This document shows positions 5,059 to 11,797 of a stretch of DNA of 12,493 bases, piece after piece. Below the pieces are notes generated by a model. The model did not search any database, was not told where the DNA came from, and was given only the letters and a program-made list of their open reading frames with translations. The stretch's first letter is position 1; every line of letters starts with the position of its first letter. A program made the position numbers and the translations under genes. Origin of the DNA: CAYWFP01 sp964457365. GTDB taxonomy: Bacteria; Planctomycetota; SZUA-567. The stretch covers positions 1 to 12,493 of the forward strand of contig CAYWFP010000106.1 in NCBI GenBank assembly GCA_964457365.1, in the 5' to 3' direction.

Positions 5059-7653
5059 ATGAATGCGCGTTGCAAGTGCGGAGAAACCATCGCCCTGAAG
5101 CCGGAGATGATCGGCCGGAAAATCGCCTGCGAGAACTGCGGGCATCTCTTCAAGGTGCACAGCAGAAAACGCCAACCCGAACCGGCCCCCACGGCCGATG
5201 TGCCCCACAACGACGTTGTGCCACCGAGTATCGAGGATTTCGTGTTCGAGGACGCGCTCCAGTCGCAACTCTCGGCCTCGTTCCAGACCGGCGACGAGGC
5301 GGATTTGCCGCCCGAATGCGAGATGTCGCCTCCCGCGCCTTCGCATGAAAACGAGGAAGCCGACGAGGCCAGCGACCCGATCGTGGAAGAAGACGCTCTC
5401 GCCGACGAGGCCGCCGAGGCGTCGAAGAGTTATCTCAAGGACAAGGTCCGCCGGCTCGAGGCGGAGGTGGCGCACCTGAAGGCGGAACTCGAGGAACAGC
5501 TCAACGGAAGCCAGATGCTCGAAGACCAGCTCTCCAGCGAGCGCAAGCGCGTCGAACGGCACGAGAAAGCCCTGCAGAGCAACCTGCGCGAGGCCGAGGA
5601 ACAGCGCCGCCTCGCCGACGACGAGCACGCCGAGAAGGTCCGCTTCCAGGAACTCCTGCTCGAGGCGCGGCAGGATTTCGCCTCCGTGCAGATCCAGTTG
5701 GAGGAGGCACAGCAACAGGCGCAGGCCGCGCTCCATGAACGTGATGAACTGGCCGAGTCCTACCGGGCGCGCCAGGCGGAATACGAGGAGGAGCGCCAGC
5801 ACGCGGGCGAAGCGTTGAGCAAGGAGCTCCAGCGGCAGGAGGAGTTGAAGAAGAGCCTGTGCGTCGAACGCGAGCGCTACGAGCAGTTGACGCAGAAGCT
5901 GCAGCAGGCCCGTGCCGAGGTGCAGACCCAACAGCAGGAGGCGCGCGCGGCGTGGGAGAAACTGGCTGGCTACGAAGAGGAGGTGCAGGAGATCCGGCGC
6001 GAGGGCGCCGCGCGGCAGAGCGAGATGGAACAGATGCGCCAGGAATACGAAGTCGAACTCGCCGACGCGCAGCAGCGGCAGTACGACCTGACCGAGACCG
6101 CCCGTCGCGCCGAGGAGAAGGTCGAGGAGATTCGCGCCAAACACGATTCGGTGAAGAAGCTTCTCACCCACGAGCGCGAGCTCCATAAGAAGCAGCTCGA
6201 CGAACTCAACGAGGCCGCCGAAGCGGTGACGATCGAGCGCAACGAGCTCTCCGAGGCCCTGGCCAGCCTACAGCAGCGGACCGAGGAGATGGAGGCGGAG
6301 CAACAGCGGGTGCAACAGGAGAGCGAACAGGCGCGCCAGCGTCACGAGTCGCGCGAAGCGGCTCTGCGCGAAGAGATGGACCAGCGCATTCGCGAGGCGC
6401 GCGAGGAGCTCGAACGCGTCAAGACCGAGTCCGCCGAGCGCGAGACCGAACTGGCCGGACAGCTTCTGGCCACGCAGGAGACCCTGAACGGCGCCGAGCG
6501 CGTCATCGAGGAGATCACCTGCGCCAACCGCGAACTCGAAGAGGCCTACCAGCGCGAACAGGAGAAATCGATCCAGCTCGAGGAGGCAGTCCAGGCAACG
6601 CGCCAGGACGCCAAGGAAGAACGGCGTCGCGCCAAGGAAGACCGCGCCGAGCGCGAGCGCATGGAAGGGCTGCTCCTGGATGCGCGGCAGGATTACGCGG
6701 CGCTCCAGTTCAAGCTCGAAGAGGCCGAGGCCGAGACGCGGACGAAGGTGGCCAAGCTCGAGGAGGCGCGCCACGAGGCGACCGCGCGCCTGGCCGAACA
6801 GACCGAGACGCTCGAAGCGGTACGGGAGGAGAAGAAGAAGCTCGCGCAGGAGCACGATGAGGCCATGCGCGCGCACGACCTGATGCGGAGCGAGCGCGAC
6901 GACCTGCGGGACCGGCTTGCGAGCGCGCAGGAGCGCGTGGAGGAACTGGAGACGAAGCAGGCGACGCAGCAGACGGAGCTCGAGGAGATCCGCAAGGCGC
7001 GTATGGAAGACCAGGCGCACTGGCAGCACGAGCTACAGCAGCGTCAGGGCGAGTTGGAAGACGCGCGCCAGAAGCGCGAGAGCGCCGAAGCGAAGTGCCA
7101 GTCGCTGGAGACGGAACTGGGCGAAAGCCGGATCGCCGTGCAGCGTCACGAGGGCACTATCGCCGAGTTGCGCCGGGAGATCGAAGACCAGCAGCGCCGG
7201 CTCGACGAGATGCGCCGCGAGAAGACCGCGCTGGCGGCGGAGCTGAAGACCGCCGGCGAGGAGATCGAGCACCTGCAGGAGGCGACCGATCACGACCGCG
7301 CGGAACTGGAGGCCGAGCTCGCCGGCGCGGCCCGCGCGCGCGAGGAAGCCGCGCGCATGCTGCGCGAGACCACCGAGAGCTTCGAGAAGAAGGAAGCCAG
7401 CCGCGGGCAGGTGGAGAAGAAGCTGGCGTACGAACTGGAGAAGGAGAAGGCCCGCGCGGCCAAGCGCCACGCCGAGATGCAGCACCACTTCGAGGGCATC
7501 CGCAAGGAGCGCGACGAACTGGCGGCCAAGCTCGAGGCGATGGGGCGGAACGAAGAAACACTGAAGCAGAAGATACACTCCCTGGAGGAGGACCTGCAGT
7601 ACTGCTACGACGTCATCAGCAAATCGAGCATGCAGCCGGAGACCGCGGCGTAG
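5059..7653 (+). CDS. Zinc-ribbon plus giant coiled-coil protein
   Basis: The predicted product has 864 aa. Residues 4-31 form a small zinc ribbon (C5-x-C7 and C24-x2-C27, with IGRKIACENCGHLFKV) in the style common in Planctomycetes-like genomes. An acidic linker to about residue 120 follows. From about 124 the sequence is a continuous charged heptad-like coiled coil, and there is no proline between Pro107 and Pro860. No Walker motif, membrane segment or signal peptide is visible, so this is not an SMC ATPase. An extended helix of that length would span about 110 nm. Residues 165-217 and 504-556 are similar, which points to internal duplication. ATG 5059 is chosen because GGAGGG lies 8 nt upstream and the zinc ribbon begins there. 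Product length and composition suggest a cytoskeletal or scaffold role; I cannot name a family. Confidence 0.85.
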   Translation: MNARCKCGETIALKPEMIGRKIACENCGHLFKVHSRKRQPEPAPTADVPHNDVVPPSIEDFVFEDALQSQLSASFQTGDEADLPPECEMSPPAPSHENEEADEASDPIVEEDALADEAAEASKSYLKDKVRRLEAEVAHLKAELEEQLNGSQMLEDQLSSERKRVERHEKALQSNLREAEEQRRLADDEHAEKVRFQELLLEARQDFASVQIQLEEAQQQAQAALHERDELAESYRARQAEYEEERQHAGEALSKELQRQEELKKSLCVERERYEQLTQKLQQARAEVQTQQQEARAAWEKLAGYEEEVQEIRREGAARQSEMEQMRQEYEVELADAQQRQYDLTETARRAEEKVEEIRAKHDSVKKLLTHERELHKKQLDELNEAAEAVTIERNELSEALASLQQRTEEMEAEQQRVQQESEQARQRHESREAALREEMDQRIREAREELERVKTESAERETELAGQLLATQETLNGAERVIEEITCANRELEEAYQREQEKSIQLEEAVQATRQDAKEERRRAKEDRAERERMEGLLLDARQDYAALQFKLEEAEAETRTKVAKLEEARHEATARLAEQTETLEAVREEKKKLAQEHDEAMRAHDLMRSERDDLRDRLASAQERVEELETKQATQQTELEEIRKARMEDQAHWQHELQQRQGELEDARQKRESAEAKCQSLETELGESRIAVQRHEGTIAELRREIEDQQRRLDEMRREKTALAAELKTAGEEIEHLQEATDHDRAELEAELAGAARAREEAARMLRETTESFEKKEASRGQVEKKLAYELEKEKARAAKRHAEMQHHFEGIRKERDELAAKLEAMGRNEETLKQKIHSLEEDLQYCYDVISKSSMQPETAA
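5641..5709 (+). repeat. Internal protein repeat, copy 1 (LLLEARQDF)
   Basis: This encodes residues 195-217 of the coiled-coil protein, containing FQELLLEARQDFA and QLEEA. It matches copy 2 at 14 of 23 positions, exactly 339 residues apart; weaker similarity (about 11 of 30) continues upstream in the same register. Confidence 0.6.
6658..6726 (+). repeat. Internal protein repeat, copy 2 (LLLDARQDY)
   Basis: This encodes residues 534-556 of the coiled-coil protein, containing MEGLLLDARQDYA and KLEEA. It is the counterpart of copy 1. The match is better in protein than in DNA, so the duplication, if real, is old. Confidence 0.6.
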
Positions 7654-7711
7654 GTCAATTCACGCCAGACGCATGCCGCCGCCGAGGCGCTTTTCGTGAG
7701 AGAAGAACGCC

Positions 7712-7739
7712 TTGCCTTCGAACCGCGCGGCGCTATAAT
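7712..7739 (+). promoter_or_regulatory. Promoter-like site upstream of the truncated hydrolase
   Basis: TTGCCT (7712-7717), a 16-bp spacer and a perfect TATAAT (7734-7739). The TATAAT sits inside an inverted repeat, GGCGC (7729-7733) and GCGCC (7741-7745). The ATG of the nucleoside hydrolase remnant follows about 39 bp downstream of the -10 box. Confidence 0.5.
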
Positions 7740-7777
7740 CGCGCCACGTTTTCGTCCAGTTTTCCGGACACGAGTCC

Positions 7778-7891
7778 ATGACCGATCCGACCGCGCGCAT
7801 CGTGCCGCAATTGCCGCCCGCCACCGACTCGTTGCGCCTGCTGATCGATACCGACATCGCCAACGAAATCGACGATCTCTATGCGCCTTGA
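7778..7891 (+). pseudogene. Truncated nucleoside hydrolase N-terminus
   Basis: This open frame codes for only 37 aa, ending LLIDTDIANEIDDLYAP. The motif DTDxxNExDDxxA is the N-terminal calcium-binding signature of inosine-uridine-type nucleoside hydrolases, in which aspartates bind the metal at the active site. Those enzymes usually have about 300 residues, so nearly 90% of the gene is missing. The sequence departs from the family exactly where DDLYAL would continue; the frame then stops at TGA 7889. A promoter-like site upstream means the fragment may still be transcribed, but no functional enzyme can result. The next remnant begins inside its last codons. Confidence 0.7.
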
Positions 7892-8129
7892 ACCCGTTCC
7901 GCGGCACAGTCGTTTCAGCGATCCGGACTGGTACATCTGGGGCGGCAGCATGGTCGAGGACGACGGCGCTTGCCAGCTGTTCTACTCGCGCTGGCCGCGC
8001 GAATTGGGCATGAACGCCTGGGTGACGCACTCGGAAATCGCCCACGCCGTTGCCATCGGCACGACCCTTCTCGCGTCAACCGTGAGCCTCTACACTATAC
8101 CTTCAGGTCTCGATCAAAGCGAGAAGTGA
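7881..8129 (+). pseudogene. Truncated glycoside-hydrolase-like N-terminus
   Basis: The open frame codes for 82 aa beginning MRLEPVPRHSRFSDPDW. The blocks SRFSDPDWYIWGGSMV, LFYSRWPRELG and WVTHSEIAHAV resemble the N-terminal blade of beta-propeller glycosidases related to families GH43/GH117 that are common in Planctomycetes-like genomes. Similarity ends after about residue 58 (SEIAHAVA, near 8055); the remaining codons look random. No ribosome site precedes the ATG. It overlaps the nucleoside hydrolase remnant by 11 nt in another frame, which is best explained by a deletion that fused two neighbouring genes. The family name is from recalled motif style and is moderately sure; the truncation itself is clear. 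Confidence 0.6.
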
Positions 8130-8157
8130 AAAAGCCCGTGCAACCGCACGGACTTTC
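8129..8157 (-). terminator. Rho-independent terminator of citrate synthase (possibly bidirectional)
   Basis: On the minus strand GTCCGTGC-GGTT-GCACGGGC forms an 8-bp stem with one G-U pair, followed by TTTTTC. AAAG and CTTT extend the pairing, so the reverse direction also ends in a short U-run. It starts about 25 nt beyond the citrate synthase stop. Confidence 0.8.
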
Positions 8158-8181
8158 GGCATTCGGGACAAGCATGAAGAA

Positions 8182-9597
8182 TCAGGATTTCCCGGTTTTC
8201 TTTCCGCGGTCTTCGAGTGGGGTGTATGCGTTGTCGAACGAACCGGTATACATCGCCCGCGGGCGGAAGATGCGGTTCTTGCGCATGTATTCCAGAATCC
8301 GGGCGGCCCAACCGGCGGTACGCGAAACGGCAAAGATAGGGGTGAACAACTCCGGCGGAATCCCCAGACACGTATAGACCAAGCCGCTGTAGAAGTCGAC
8401 ATTAGGGAAGATATTCTTTTTGCCGAGCGCACCAACGACTTCCTTCTCCAGGAGTGTCGCGGTCTGAAACAGCTCCCAAGCCCCCTTGTTCTCCCGGGCC
8501 AGAAATTGCGCCAGCGGCCCCAGCACGCGCGCGCGGGGATCGTAGGCCTTGTAGACGCGATGACCGAAGCCCATGATCTTGTCCTTCTTCTTGAGCTTCT
8601 TGTCGACCCAGCCCTTGACGTTGTCTCGACCGCCGATCTTGTGCAGCATGCGCACGACCTGCTCGTTGGCCCCGCCGTGCAGCGGTCCGTTCAGTGCGGC
8701 GATGCCGGCGCCGACGGAGAAGTAGATGTCCGAGAGCGTCGAGGCGACGACCATGGAAGCGAAGGTACTGGCGTTCATGCCGTGGTCGGCATGCAAGATG
8801 AGCGCCACGTCCATGATGCGCTCCTCGATCGGCGTCGGCTTCCGCCCGGTCATCATGTACAGCAGATTCGCCGCGTAGCCCAGTTCCGGGTCCTGTTCGA
8901 TCGGCAGGTGATCGTTGCGCAACCGCGCGATAGCCGCGCATATGGTGGAAACACCGGCAATGAGGTGATAGCAGCTCTCGGCGCTCTGTGCGTCGTCGGT
9001 TATCTCGCGTGCGTCGTCGGGGCGTTCCTTTTTCTTGGTCTTGAATTCGTAGATCGCGTGTTTCCCACCTATCGGCGTGGTCTCCATGGGGATGGAGTCC
9101 TCGTCGGCGGCGATGGCCGTGGTCGGGTTCGGCGCACCGGAGTCCAGATCGCGCCACGTCAATCGTTGACGCATCATCATCGTCCCGATACGCAGCGCCG
9201 CCATCGGGTTCATGCTCTGTACCTGGAAGGACATCATCATGCGCAACGTATTCGGCAGATGACGATGCTCGATCATCTTTTTCTTGAAGGTGGCCAACTG
9301 CTGTTCGTTGGGCAGTTTGCCGTTGACGAGCAGGTACGCCGTCTCTTCGAACGTGCCGTACGCGCAGAGATCGAAGATATCGTGTCCCCGGTAGATCAGC
9401 CACCCCTTGGTGCCGTTTACGTAGCCGATCTTGGTCTCGCAGGCGATGGCGCCCTCGAGGCCCGGGCCGACAGTACACTCGATCGGCCAATCGAGCGGCT
9501 TGGTCAGATCGGGTTCCGGTTCGTTGCTCGTTTCCTTGTAGGCCTTTTCGCGCGCCTGCAAGATCATGTCGGTGATTTCCTGGGTTTCTTCGTGCAT
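8182..9597 (-). CDS. gltA: Citrate synthase
   Basis: The predicted product has 471 aa and condenses oxaloacetate with acetyl-CoA to citrate, the entry step of the TCA cycle. The catalytic residues can be seen: His307 in GPLHGGANE, His346 in GFGHRVYKAYDPRA and Asp401 in NVDFYSG. The product is longer than most prokaryotic enzymes: residues about 145-200 (TWRDLDSG... GGKHAIYEFKTKKKERPDD) form an extra hydrophilic stretch between the usual Met-Asn-Pro-Met-Ala helix and the LIAGVSTICAAIARLR helix. The usual GWxAHxxEQ segment reads GWAARILEY. ATG 9597 is chosen because GGGAGG lies 7-8 nt upstream; ATG 9621 has none. It is monocistronic, with its own promoter and terminator. The gene symbol is by function; the exact subfamily is not resolved. 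Confidence 0.95.
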   Translation of the reverse strand: MHEETQEITDMILQAREKAYKETSNEPEPDLTKPLDWPIECTVGPGLEGAIACETKIGYVNGTKGWLIYRGHDIFDLCAYGTFEETAYLLVNGKLPNEQQLATFKKKMIEHRHLPNTLRMMMSFQVQSMNPMAALRIGTMMMRQRLTWRDLDSGAPNPTTAIAADEDSIPMETTPIGGKHAIYEFKTKKKERPDDAREITDDAQSAESCYHLIAGVSTICAAIARLRNDHLPIEQDPELGYAANLLYMMTGRKPTPIEERIMDVALILHADHGMNASTFASMVVASTLSDIYFSVGAGIAALNGPLHGGANEQVVRMLHKIGGRDNVKGWVDKKLKKKDKIMGFGHRVYKAYDPRARVLGPLAQFLARENKGAWELFQTATLLEKEVVGALGKKNIFPNVDFYSGLVYTCLGIPPELFTPIFAVSRTAGWAARILEYMRKNRIFRPRAMYTGSFDNAYTPLEDRGKKTGKS

Positions 9598-9682
9598 TGC
9601 AGTTCCTCCCGGGCAGCGCATTGCGCCTTCGCCCTGACATAATGAAGGCGGCCGTCTCCGGTCGCCGTGGTACCGCGTTGAT

Positions 9683-9693
9683 TGTTCTGAACA
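9683..9693. promoter_or_regulatory. Palindrome TGTTCTGAACA, possible citrate synthase operator
   Basis: A perfect 11-bp palindrome with a central T lies 6-16 bp downstream of the -10 box of the predicted citrate synthase promoter, at the expected transcription start. It does not match a regulator site I can name. Confidence 0.4.
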
Positions 9694-9698
9694 GCATC

Positions 9699-9727
9699 AG
9701 GTTACCCGTTTCACAGCCCGGCGTCAA
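9699..9727 (-). promoter_or_regulatory. Predicted citrate synthase promoter
   Basis: On the minus strand TTGACG (9727-9722), a 17-bp spacer and TAACCT (9704-9699). The -35 matches 5 of 6 consensus bases, the -10 matches 4 of 6. The leader would be about 95 nt. Confidence 0.5.
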
Positions 9728-9742
9728 GTCTTCATTCGAGCG

Positions 9743-9821
9743 GTTTCGATTTTCAAAATCCCCGTTTCGTGAAGAATCGGCGAATTCTGCGTCATTCTGC
9801 TTGTAAATCAACGCTTTCTGC
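9743..9821. promoter_or_regulatory. Palindrome and phased direct repeats upstream of the secreted protein gene
   Basis: GATTTT-C-AAAATC (9748-9760) is a perfect 13-bp palindrome flanked by GTTTCG at 9743 and 9764, 21 bp apart. Next, TTCTGC occurs at 9785, 9795 and 9816, offsets of 10 and 21 bp, so on one face of the helix. AACGC/GCGTT (9810-9824) adds a small dyad. A weak TTGTAA-17-TAAGAA promoter (9801-9829) overlaps this region. Confidence 0.4.
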
Positions 9822-9890
9822 GTTAAGAAATAGTAATGCATATTTCGTAACCCGGTCGTTTCCGGAACCAAAGACGAAAGGGCGCCTACC

Positions 9891-11633
9891 ATGAAATCAC
9901 AACGCCACCTCACGGCATTGTTCCTGCTCTTGGCGGCTCTGGTCGTCCCGCACGAAGCTTTCGCGCGGGACCGCGGCGGCAAGGCATTCGCCCCTTCGGG
10001 CAAAAAAAAGATGCTGGCGGAAGAGCCGGAAGAACTGCCCAAAGCATCCGAAGGCTGGAAGACCGCCTGCGATCAGGCCGCGGAATTGGTCGCCCTGGTC
10101 AAGCCGACGCTGCTGGCCGACCGCGCGCCCGGTTCGGCAAGCTGGCGTTACGAGAATCACAAATACACTCCCATGCCCGGCGGCGGCAGCTACGGCGACA
10201 AGATGTGCAATTGGTACTTCGGCAAGGTCGTGAACGGCAAGAACGTGGCCGACGTGATCGCGGCGGTGGACGGCATGGCGCAAACAGCCGGCGAATACCG
10301 GAAGAAGAACGCGCCGTTACTGGAGAAAGCCATCGCAGTGGAACTGGGACTGAAGGCAGTCTGGCTGGGGCTGGCAGACGGCAAGGCGATGGAGAAGAAG
10401 CTGGAGATAATGAAGGAAACGCGTTTCGCCGGCAATGGAGAAGACGAGCTCAGCTTCAGCCTGTGCGAGTTGACCGCCACGGTCGAAGCCGGCAAGGCCG
10501 AAGATGCCGCCCGCTGGGCGGGTGAAGCATTTGGCGCAGCCGCCAGGCTGGCCGACTTGCTGCGCTGGGTCGATCTGCAGACGGAGTGGTTTCAGGATCT
10601 GGCCGTGGTCTTCCATACCGCCGATCCATGCATCAACAATCTGGAGAATATGATCAAGCAGCAAGGCGGGCGCTGGCAGAACTTCATGTTCGCGCGTTTG
10701 CCCGGCTGCATCTCGCTGCAGGTTCTGAGCTACCAGGACGCGCTCATGGTCGACTACCTGCTCGCCGATTTCTATCAGATCAGCGAGACCGAGACCGCGG
10801 CGATGGGGCGGATGTCGCAGCAGGAAACGCTCTTCTGCGTCATGCCCGCATACCGATCGGCGTTCGCGGAGTTGATGCGCGCACAGGCGAAAGACAAGCA
10901 TCGAGAACTCCTGGCGCAGATTCCCTTGACGCGGTACGAAATCAGCACGCTCAACGGTAATCTCTGGCGCTATGCCGAAGAGAATCAGGTCGAATCACTG
11001 GCTGAAAGCCTGAATCGTTTCTTCAAACAATACAGGAACCCGGACGTCTGCACAGTGATGGAAGTGATCCATATCTCCCAAGGCGCGTTCGCGGCCTCGA
11101 CCAGCGCAGCCGACCGTTATCATCCGAAAGTCGTTGCCTGGGCGGCCGAGGTCGAGGGCAAACCGGAGAAAGCGGCACAGGCCGCGTATGAACTGGTTCA
11201 CCAATGGTACGGCGGTCAGAAAAACTACAAAGGCGGCTTGTGGACGTTGCACGCGTCGCTCGCCGCAGGCAAGACCGACTGCATCCGAATCTCGCAGATG
11301 ATCGGATGCATCTTCGCCGACGCCGGATACGCCGGGGTGCACCCGATCCGCATCTGCCGCGGCAACCTGCAGATGAAGGCCTTCGGCAACGCGCATACCT
11401 TTCTCAACTTCGACTTCGGCAAGAAGAACCTCTGCTACGACGGCTTGCTCAAAAATGGCGGACTCAAGCCTTTCGAGACAATGCACGCCGGAGACAACAA
11501 GATTCTGAGCTGCTCGAAAGGCTATCGCTCGCTGGCGGCTTTCGTCGGAGGCGAAATTTATTTTCCCATGGGGCCGCACAAACCGGTCCAACTGCGTCTT
11601 CCTTATTACGGCCTGGCCCGGGACGGCTTCTGA
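9891..11633 (+). CDS. Secreted protein with transglutaminase-like C-terminal motif
   Basis: The predicted product has 580 aa. The N-terminus is a classical signal peptide: MKSQRH, a hydrophobic core (TALFLLLAALVV) and a likely cut after AFA at about 26. The middle (55-420) is mostly helical, Ala- and Glu-rich and has no recognised domain; several cysteines suggest disulphides. Residues 458-520 contain TDCIRISQMIGCIFADAGY (Cys464), GNAHTFLNFDFG (His502) and CYDGL (Asp517). The order and spacing resemble transglutaminase-like cysteine enzymes, in which a Cys at a helix start is followed by a His on a strand and an Asp. This is a motif reading and could be wrong. ATG 9891 has AAAGGG about 9 nt upstream. 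It is divergent from citrate synthase; no terminator is obvious before trpE. Confidence 0.85.
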   Translation: MKSQRHLTALFLLLAALVVPHEAFARDRGGKAFAPSGKKKMLAEEPEELPKASEGWKTACDQAAELVALVKPTLLADRAPGSASWRYENHKYTPMPGGGSYGDKMCNWYFGKVVNGKNVADVIAAVDGMAQTAGEYRKKNAPLLEKAIAVELGLKAVWLGLADGKAMEKKLEIMKETRFAGNGEDELSFSLCELTATVEAGKAEDAARWAGEAFGAAARLADLLRWVDLQTEWFQDLAVVFHTADPCINNLENMIKQQGGRWQNFMFARLPGCISLQVLSYQDALMVDYLLADFYQISETETAAMGRMSQQETLFCVMPAYRSAFAELMRAQAKDKHRELLAQIPLTRYEISTLNGNLWRYAEENQVESLAESLNRFFKQYRNPDVCTVMEVIHISQGAFAASTSAADRYHPKVVAWAAEVEGKPEKAAQAAYELVHQWYGGQKNYKGGLWTLHASLAAGKTDCIRISQMIGCIFADAGYAGVHPIRICRGNLQMKAFGNAHTFLNFDFGKKNLCYDGLLKNGGLKPFETMHAGDNKILSCSKGYRSLAAFVGGEIYFPMGPHKPVQLRLPYYGLARDGF

Positions 11634-11714
11634 ACCGACACCTGTCGCATCGAATGTCTCTCCCAGCTTCCGGCGAAGGGCGTCGAAATCCTGCCGGCGA
11701 TTTTCGTAAAATCC

Positions 11715-11742
11715 TTGCGCGCATTTTCCTCTTTTCTATACT
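11715..11742 (+). promoter_or_regulatory. Predicted trpE promoter
   Basis: TTGCGC (11715-11720), a 16-bp spacer and TATACT (11737-11742), in an AT-richer patch after the secreted protein gene. The leader would be about 50 nt and too short for a classical trp attenuator with leader peptide; a small dyad GAAGA-CGC-TCTTC lies just ahead of the ribosome site. Confidence 0.5.
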
Positions 11743-11797
11743 TAATCTGGCAAAATTTGCGCATTTGCGAGGAAGACGCTCTTCGAGGACGGATCGC

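Noticed and set aside
4927..7578. Long minus-strand open frames (up to 419 codons) opposite the coiled-coil gene
   Set aside because: They arise from the GAG/CGC/CAG-rich codons of the coiled coil read antisense; products are Leu-rich and low in complexity, with no ribosome sites.
5059..7653. Coiled-coil protein as SMC, Rad50 or phage tape measure
   Set aside because: No Walker A/B or hinge is visible, an N-terminal zinc ribbon is present, and no phage genes lie nearby.
7660..7695. Hairpin CGCC-GCCGA-GGCG followed by CTTTTC as terminator of the coiled-coil gene
   Set aside because: The stem has only 4 bp and the U-run is short; it may help termination but I cannot support it.
11743..11797. 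Tryptophan attenuator leader upstream of trpE
   Set aside because: The leader is about 50 nt, with no Trp-codon leader peptide and no alternative hairpins of useful length.
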